Source of the DNA: Glaciecola sp. UBA2563
GTDB lineage: Bacteria; Pseudomonadota; Gammaproteobacteria; Enterobacterales; Alteromonadaceae
DNA length: 10,255 nucleotides
Assembly: GCA_002340325.1 (NCBI GenBank)
Contig: DDLV01000125.1
Location: 1 to 10,255 of the forward strand
Reading direction: 5' to 3'
The notes under the pieces: model-generated
The model's database searches: none
Told to the model about the DNA's origin: nothing
What the model saw: only the letters and a program-made list of their open reading frames with translations
Shown here: piece by piece, positions 6,236 through 10,255 of the stretch
How the letters are laid out: each line of letters starts with the position of its first letter
Position numbering within the stretch: the first letter of the stretch is position 1
Made by a program: the position numbers and the translations under genes

Positions 6236-7885
6236 ATGAAACTATTCCTATATACATTCGTTTTCATTATCACATCAACTTCGCAAATTACTGTTGCAAC
6301 ATCATCGCCTTCGACAGATATATCAGATAATCACACAACTAATGTGCTAAATGAATTGATGCTCGATGACATTGTTGATAAAGCACTTGAAACATTTAAC
6401 ACACCAGGCATGTCTGTCGCCATTGTACACCACGGTGAAGTGATTCATTCAAAAGGCTATGGGGCTGCTAATATCGAAAAAAACACTAACGCGACGGATA
6501 AAACTTATTTCAGATTAGCCAGCGTCAGCAAAGCGTTTACAGCAGCGGGGCTAGCTATCTTGGTAGACCAAAAGAAAGTGTCCTGGGATGACAAGGTAAG
6601 GGATATATTACCCGACTTCGCGTTACAGGATACCTACGCTACGCACCGATTTACAGTTCGCGATTTATTGACCCATCAAAGCGGACTAGTAAGTGGTGCT
6701 GGAGATAGCTTAATTTGGCCTGAACCGAGTGGATTCAGCCGCGCAGAAGTCGTTCAACGATTGCGTTACTTCACCCCAGGGTCGCCCTATTCAACTGAAT
6801 ATGCATATAGTAACGTGCTTTACATTACGGCAGGTCAAGTTATCGAAAAAATCAGCGGTATGCCGTTTGATTCATTTATTGATAACGAGATTTTCAAGCC
6901 CCTCGATATGGCGTGTTATTCTGGTGCAATGCCAGTAACCGTTGCAGAAAATAGCGCTATGGGATACGGCTATAACGAGCATCGAGGGAACTATCCAGTG
7001 CCTAGAAATGCCATTAGTGGCGACGCATTAATGTCGTCAGCTGCTGGCGGCATGGTGTGTAGCGCACAAGAAATGTCTAAATGGCTCAAAGCCCTATTGG
7101 ATAATTCATCAATAAATCCAACAGCAACGAATTCAATCAATCTGCCCTTTTCAATTACGCAATTGAATAGCATGTGGCGAAGCCATACTGTACTTCGTCT
7201 GAGCAAAGAAGACTACGAGTGGGATGGCGCGCACTTTCGTACATACGGGTTGGGGTGGCGCTTATCAAACATAGGGCCCTATAAGTTTATCTCTCACACC
7301 GGCACGATATCTGGCTACCAAGCATATCTTGGCCTACTACCCGAAAAGTCATTGGGCGTTATCATATTAAATAATGGTTCAAATTCGGGCGCCCGTGGCG
7401 CAGTTATGCAGTCAATTGTAAAAGCGTTCACGGACGAACAGCAGACAGACTGGATTGCGAAATACATTGATTTTCAAGCTGACAGAAGCGCGCGTTGGAT
7501 TAACAACAACAAACCACCTGTTGCGAAAGATGATATGGCTATTTCTTCTAAGATTATATTGGGTGAATACAGTGATAAGTGGTTTGGTAATCTTAAGATT
7601 TACCAAGAAGGAGAAAAAACGCGTATTAAATCATTGCGAATGAAAACGCTGGTAGGAACGGTAACCCCCTTCGAAAACAATAGCTTTAAAATTGATTGGG
7701 ACAACGAAAATGCGCAAAGCGATGCCTTTATTCATTTTGATGTAAGCAAAGACAACATAATACAAGGTGCTTACTTACACCCATTTTCTGCTCGCAAGCG
7801 CACCAATCATGCGTATCGTGATATGTACTTCATGCCGGTTGAACCGTCTCAAGCGTGCGTCACCATGAAAGAAAATTCGTGTTAA
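6236..7885 (+). CDS. Exported serine hydrolase, class C beta-lactamase/esterase fold, with C-terminal DUF3471-like domain
   Basis: Penicillin-binding-protein/AmpC-fold serine hydrolase of 549 residues. A signal peptide is visible (KLF, then hydrophobic to about residue 12, likely cut after TVA at residue 21), so it acts in the periplasm or beyond. The catalytic set is S96-V97-S98-K99 (SxxK nucleophile and base), Y191-S192-N193 (YxN) and H354-T355-G356 (HTG in place of KTG). The HTG form is usual in esterases and peptidases of this fold. Residues from about 430 to 540 (ILGEYSDKWFGNL onward) look like the DUF3471 domain found after such hydrolases. The ATG at 6236 has no strong Shine-Dalgarno sequence but directly precedes the signal peptide. 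It is 123 bases after the BASS gene and could be a separate unit or an operon tail. It is unlikely to be a resistance beta-lactamase; the substrate is unknown. Confidence 0.92.
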   Translation: MKLFLYTFVFIITSTSQITVATSSPSTDISDNHTTNVLNELMLDDIVDKALETFNTPGMSVAIVHHGEVIHSKGYGAANIEKNTNATDKTYFRLASVSKAFTAAGLAILVDQKKVSWDDKVRDILPDFALQDTYATHRFTVRDLLTHQSGLVSGAGDSLIWPEPSGFSRAEVVQRLRYFTPGSPYSTEYAYSNVLYITAGQVIEKISGMPFDSFIDNEIFKPLDMACYSGAMPVTVAENSAMGYGYNEHRGNYPVPRNAISGDALMSSAAGGMVCSAQEMSKWLKALLDNSSINPTATNSINLPFSITQLNSMWRSHTVLRLSKEDYEWDGAHFRTYGLGWRLSNIGPYKFISHTGTISGYQAYLGLLPEKSLGVIILNNGSNSGARGAVMQSIVKAFTDEQQTDWIAKYIDFQADRSARWINNNKPPVAKDDMAISSKIILGEYSDKWFGNLKIYQEGEKTRIKSLRMKTLVGTVTPFENNSFKIDWDNENAQSDAFIHFDVSKDNIIQGAYLHPFSARKRTNHAYRDMYFMPVEPSQACVTMKENSC

Positions 7886-7897
7886 CTGACTAAACAA

Positions 7898-7938
7898 AAA
7901 AGCGCTCTATGTGTATTACGAATCAGAAGAGCGCTTTT
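7898..7938. terminator. Bidirectional rho-independent terminator between convergent genes
   Basis: AAAAGCGCTCT (7898-7908) pairs perfectly with AGAGCGCTTTT (7928-7938) around a 19-base loop. On the + strand it ends in four T's after the hydrolase gene; on the - strand it ends in a run of six T's (complement of 7896-7901) after the DoxX gene. It lies 12 bases past the hydrolase stop and 22 bases past the DoxX stop, so it serves both transcription units. Confidence 0.85.
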
Positions 7939-7959
7939 ACTGCCTATTATAATCTTGTG

Positions 7960-8391
7960 CTATTTTATTTTTAGTAAAGCGTCGCCCGAAAGCTTGCCTC
8001 CACCCCAAATGATGCTAGCAGCTAGCAATAAGCCCCAAATATGATGTAAATACAAAGCGGCTGTAGGCATATCTTCGAGACTAATAACTGCCACATAGTT
8101 GATAATCAATATTCCAATGGCCATTTTTCGAGTAAATAATCCTAATGCGAGTAACACAGGCAAAACAAGCTCACCAAACGTCGCCAAATAGGCAGCAAAC
8201 TCAAAGTTCAACAGAGGAACCGCATACTCGTATTCAAAAAGCAGTAGAGTGCTCTCCCAGTCTCGAATTTTTGTTAAACCGGATTTGAAAAACACCCATG
8301 CAACATATAGCCTTGCACCCAATAAAGCTGGCGCCTGCAAATAGACCAACCATCCAAAAAGCGTGTTATAAAGATTTACAATCGCCTTCAT
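7960..8391 (-). CDS. DoxX-family inner-membrane protein (HvfX/GigT-like)
   Basis: A 143-residue membrane protein with about four hydrophobic segments (roughly residues 20-37, 63-85, 88-104 and 115-131). GARLYVAWVFFKSGLTKIRDW near the N-terminus and the HHIWGLLLAASI segment are typical of DoxX. An AGGAG (8402-8406) lies 10 bases before its ATG. DoxX proteins regularly accompany DUF692 and DUF2063 genes in hvf, gig and bufferin clusters, where they are thought to take part in redox chemistry or membrane export; the exact role is not established. Here it is the last gene of that set, 130 bases after bufC, followed by a strong terminator. The larger than usual spacing could mean an extra promoter, but I see no clear -35/-10 pair there. 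Confidence 0.9.
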   Translation of the reverse strand: MKAIVNLYNTLFGWLVYLQAPALLGARLYVAWVFFKSGLTKIRDWESTLLLFEYEYAVPLLNFEFAAYLATFGELVLPVLLALGLFTRKMAIGILIINYVAVISLEDMPTAALYLHHIWGLLLAASIIWGGGKLSGDALLKIK

Positions 8392-8521
8392 TAATCATTT
8401 TCTCCTAAATTTTCGCGTCGTTAAATTCGTCTAGCCCCAATTAAAAGCTCAACAATGAAAGGGCATCGCGAGATCCTAGGCACTCAATGAAAGTCGAATG
8501 TGCGTCTAAACACTTCTAAGG

Positions 8522-9280
8522 CTAATCTGCTACTTTGACCGCACAAATCTGCTGCGCCTCTATTGCAGATTGCAGCCACATGCTAATTTGATTAGCATCG
8601 TTGCCTGCTGCCTCCAGTACATCTTGCACTGATTCATTTTCAGCCAAACGCTGAAAAGCCTTTTTTTGACGTTCATCAAGCGCTTGAATACAAGGTTGGT
8701 ATTCTCGTCGCCACATCAGAAAAGACCGTGGCTTTGGCGATTTTATTGCAGTTTGAATAGCTTTTTTTACGTTTGATAATGACGAATGGTATTGCTCCGT
8801 ACCTTCTAGCGACGGTAGCGCGACCATTAAATCTACAGGGAAGAAAGCAGTGATAATTTCGAAGCCAGACGCACTAGAAAATTGTAGTTGTTCTGGAGGG
8901 TGCGTCTGCATTAACCCAAAACTAGAAGGCTCAAATGAGACGTCGGCCTTTTTTTCAATGAGGCGAAAATGCCAATCCACCTTTGCTATTTCAATTAAGA
9001 AAGGCATCTCTTCTACCACATTATTGTTAAGTAGAAAGTTATGCATGTGCTGACCGAAGCTTGACCAGTTAAAATCAGACTTTGGATGCGTTTTTACATA
9101 TTCAGACATAATGCCACGAAAATTGTCCTCTCCTAACAAATGTTTCACTGTCGGAAATTCAATGGAAAGCGCATTCAGTGCATTTTCCAGATAGTTGTTT
9201 TGATACACTTGTTGAGCGGGAACTGCCGCTTTATCTGCATTAAATATAATCTCAATTAGCGTTGATTGATAATTACTCAT
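8522..9280 (-). CDS. bufC: BufC/HvfC-type RiPP partner protein, DUF2063 N-terminal domain
   Basis: Partner of the BufB/HvfB iron oxidase, thought to bind the precursor peptide and present it for modification. The 252-residue protein has an N-terminal DUF2063 helical domain (about residues 20-90): YQNNYLENALNALSIEFP, then the HLLGEDNF, YVKTHP and FGQHMHNFL segments are the recognisable family pattern. The C-terminal half, with WHFR, FGLMQTHPPEQLQ and FLMWRREYQP, fits the RRE-like peptide-binding domain of these proteins. Older annotations call it a putative DNA-binding protein. The ATG at 9280 lies 7 bases after the bufB stop, and its GGAG ribosome binding site overlaps the end of bufB, indicating translational coupling. 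Length is normal. Assignment rests on family pattern and on the bufB neighbour. Confidence 0.88.
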   Translation of the reverse strand: MSNYQSTLIEIIFNADKAAVPAQQVYQNNYLENALNALSIEFPTVKHLLGEDNFRGIMSEYVKTHPKSDFNWSSFGQHMHNFLLNNNVVEEMPFLIEIAKVDWHFRLIEKKADVSFEPSSFGLMQTHPPEQLQFSSASGFEIITAFFPVDLMVALPSLEGTEQYHSSLSNVKKAIQTAIKSPKPRSFLMWRREYQPCIQALDERQKKAFQRLAENESVQDVLEAAGNDANQISMWLQSAIEAQQICAVKVAD

Positions 9281-9287
9281 GTCACAA

Positions 9288-10199
9288 TTACTCCGTCACT
9301 TTTTGCGCAATCGAATGCGCTTGTTTCGCTTGACGGATCAAGACTTCCCATGGCGGAATTTGGGTATCCCACTCAATCAATGTCGGCACATGGTTATATC
9401 GATGTTGTAGTCGACTATAGAGTTGCCAGCACTCTTCACTCACCTCAGCGCCATGGTCATCAACATAGTATCCATGCACTTTTGTTTTGTTAAACCCGGC
9501 CAGGTGGATCTCTCCAACATTATTATCTTCAAGTTGTTCCAGTGATTCTAAAATAGTGTTCACAGGATCATCCACATTTCTATTATGCGCGTTAACCAAA
9601 AGGTTGTTTAAATCCAATAGCAAGCCGCACCCCGTTGCTTTGCACATTTGATTCAAAAACTCAATCTCACTCATTTTGTCTTGAGCATGGTTATCAAGGT
9701 CGTTCGGATTGATATATGCCGATAAGTTTTCAATTAATATGGGCCGCTTTATTCGATCCTGTACGCGATAAATTTGCGCACTGATAACGTCGAGCGAATC
9801 TTGGTTGTAAGGTATCGGGAGTAAGTCACCAGAATGCAATAACGTGCCATTTACCATCGCGCGGTTAAAACACAAATGTTCTGATACTAAAATTGGTTGC
9901 GTTTGCGCAACTAATTTAGCAAATTGATTTAATACATCCTCAGGCACCGGCGCATTAGAACCTAGGCCAAGAGATGTGCCATGCACTGACAGTGAATATT
10001 GTTTACAAACATCATCAAGCAGCGCATGGGTAATACCGCCAGCGCTAAAAAAGTTTTCTGCGTGAATTTCTAAAAAACTCACCTCTTTTGGCTTGTTATC
10101 TAGCGCGTCTTGATAATGCGGATGACGCAAGCCCACGCCTATTGCAGGGGCAATTTGCTCTGAATCGCTATTTTTCAATTCCTTCACGATAATACCCAC
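9288..10199 (-). CDS. bufB: BufB/HvfB, DUF692 multinuclear non-heme iron oxidase (MNIO) for RiPP maturation
   Basis: DUF692 (UPF0276) enzyme, related to MbnB of methanobactin synthesis. In characterised hvf and bufferin systems it uses an iron centre and O2 to convert precursor cysteines to thiooxazole-type metal-binding groups. The TIM-barrel signatures are all visible: GVGLR (21-25), HAENFF (46-51), VHG (H73), SEH (E107, H108), HSGDLLPIP (122-130), IENLS (E157), DLNNLLVNA (D196, H205), IHLAG (H232), DDHG (D247, H249) and LIEWD (E276). These include the metal-ligand His/Asp/Glu residues expected for the family. The longest start is GTG at 10199; an in-frame GTG at 10187 is an alternative, and neither has a clear Shine-Dalgarno sequence. 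bufC follows 7 bases downstream. The cysteine-rich precursor gene should lie just upstream, outside the window. Confidence 0.94.
   Translation of the reverse strand: MGIIVKELKNSDSEQIAPAIGVGLRHPHYQDALDNKPKEVSFLEIHAENFFSAGGITHALLDDVCKQYSLSVHGTSLGLGSNAPVPEDVLNQFAKLVAQTQPILVSEHLCFNRAMVNGTLLHSGDLLPIPYNQDSLDVISAQIYRVQDRIKRPILIENLSAYINPNDLDNHAQDKMSEIEFLNQMCKATGCGLLLDLNNLLVNAHNRNVDDPVNTILESLEQLEDNNVGEIHLAGFNKTKVHGYYVDDHGAEVSEECWQLYSRLQHRYNHVPTLIEWDTQIPPWEVLIRQAKQAHSIAQKVTE
9291..9294 (-). promoter_or_regulatory. Ribosome binding site of bufC inside the end of bufB
   Basis: On the - strand GGAG sits across the last sense codon of bufB, directly before its stop TAA, and 10 bases before the bufC ATG at 9280. 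Ribosomes finishing bufB would be placed to start bufC. Confidence 0.55.
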
Positions 10200-10255
10200 T
10201 TGATGATGTCTGCTTGAAGATTTTTAAGAAGGCAATGTTCGCGTTTATTGTTGTT
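10184..10255 (-). other. Upstream edge of bufB; possible tail of another reading frame, unidentified
   Basis: Only 56 bases remain upstream of the GTG at 10199. On the - strand one frame is open from the window edge to a TGA at 10186-10184, encoding residues that end in QADIIKWVLS. This TGA would overlap the alternative bufB start GTG (10187-10185) as GTGA, a common arrangement for coupled genes. The residues do not resemble the C-terminus of a DUF2282 or HvfA precursor, and two other frames can also be read over part of the stretch. It may equally be an untranslated leader between the precursor and bufB. Confidence 0.2.

Noticed and set aside
6236..7885. AmpC beta-lactamase conferring resistance
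   Set aside because: It is much longer than AmpC, has HTG instead of KTG and a DUF3471-like tail; it fits the esterase/peptidase branch.
9266..9493. Reading frame on the + strand inside bufB/bufC
   Set aside because: It overlaps two well-supported genes on the opposite strand, has no family features and no ribosome binding site.

Overview
The window looks like chromosomal DNA of a Gram-negative, AT-leaning gammaproteobacterium, most likely a marine Alteromonadales-type organism. This rests on a gammaproteobacterial type II thymidine kinase with the YSAMNAGKS P-loop, several lipid and carboxylate catabolism genes, and a DUF692/DUF2063/DoxX cluster common in Proteobacteria. The taxon is inference; there is no rRNA or other marker. 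I see no insertion sequence, CRISPR array, tRNA or prophage gene.

Layout of the + strand: a possible 3' end of an upstream gene (2-67), thymidine kinase tdk (154-735), and an NAD-type glyceraldehyde-3-phosphate dehydrogenase (839-1861). A perfect 10-bp inverted repeat (1984-2013) lies in the gap after gap. Then comes a tight four-gene catabolic operon: an ACAD10/11-like acyl-CoA dehydrogenase (2154-3374), an aminoglycoside-phosphotransferase-fold small-molecule kinase (3376-4443), a short-chain dehydrogenase (4471-5229) and a bile acid:sodium symporter family transporter (5234-6112). After 123 bases comes an exported class C beta-lactamase-fold serine hydrolase (6236-7885). A hairpin at 7898-7938, reading both ways, separates this rightward group from the leftward group.

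Layout of the - strand, read from the right end leftwards: bufB/hvfB (DUF692, multinuclear iron oxidase, 9288-10199), bufC/hvfC (DUF2063 partner, 8522-9280) and a DoxX-family membrane protein (7960-8391). This is the post-translational modification part of a bufferin/hvf/gig-type RiPP operon. The small cysteine-rich precursor normally encoded first would lie just beyond the right edge.

How the genes may work together: kinase + unusual acyl-CoA dehydrogenase + short-chain dehydrogenase is the enzyme set that turns 4-keto or 4-hydroxyacyl-CoAs into beta-oxidation intermediates in the Pseudomonas levulinate (lva) pathway, and that is partly fused in animal ACAD10/ACAD11. The adjacent BASS transporter could import the acid. 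The buf/hvf genes probably serve copper or other metal defence. The substrate of the first system and the precursor of the second cannot be settled from this window.
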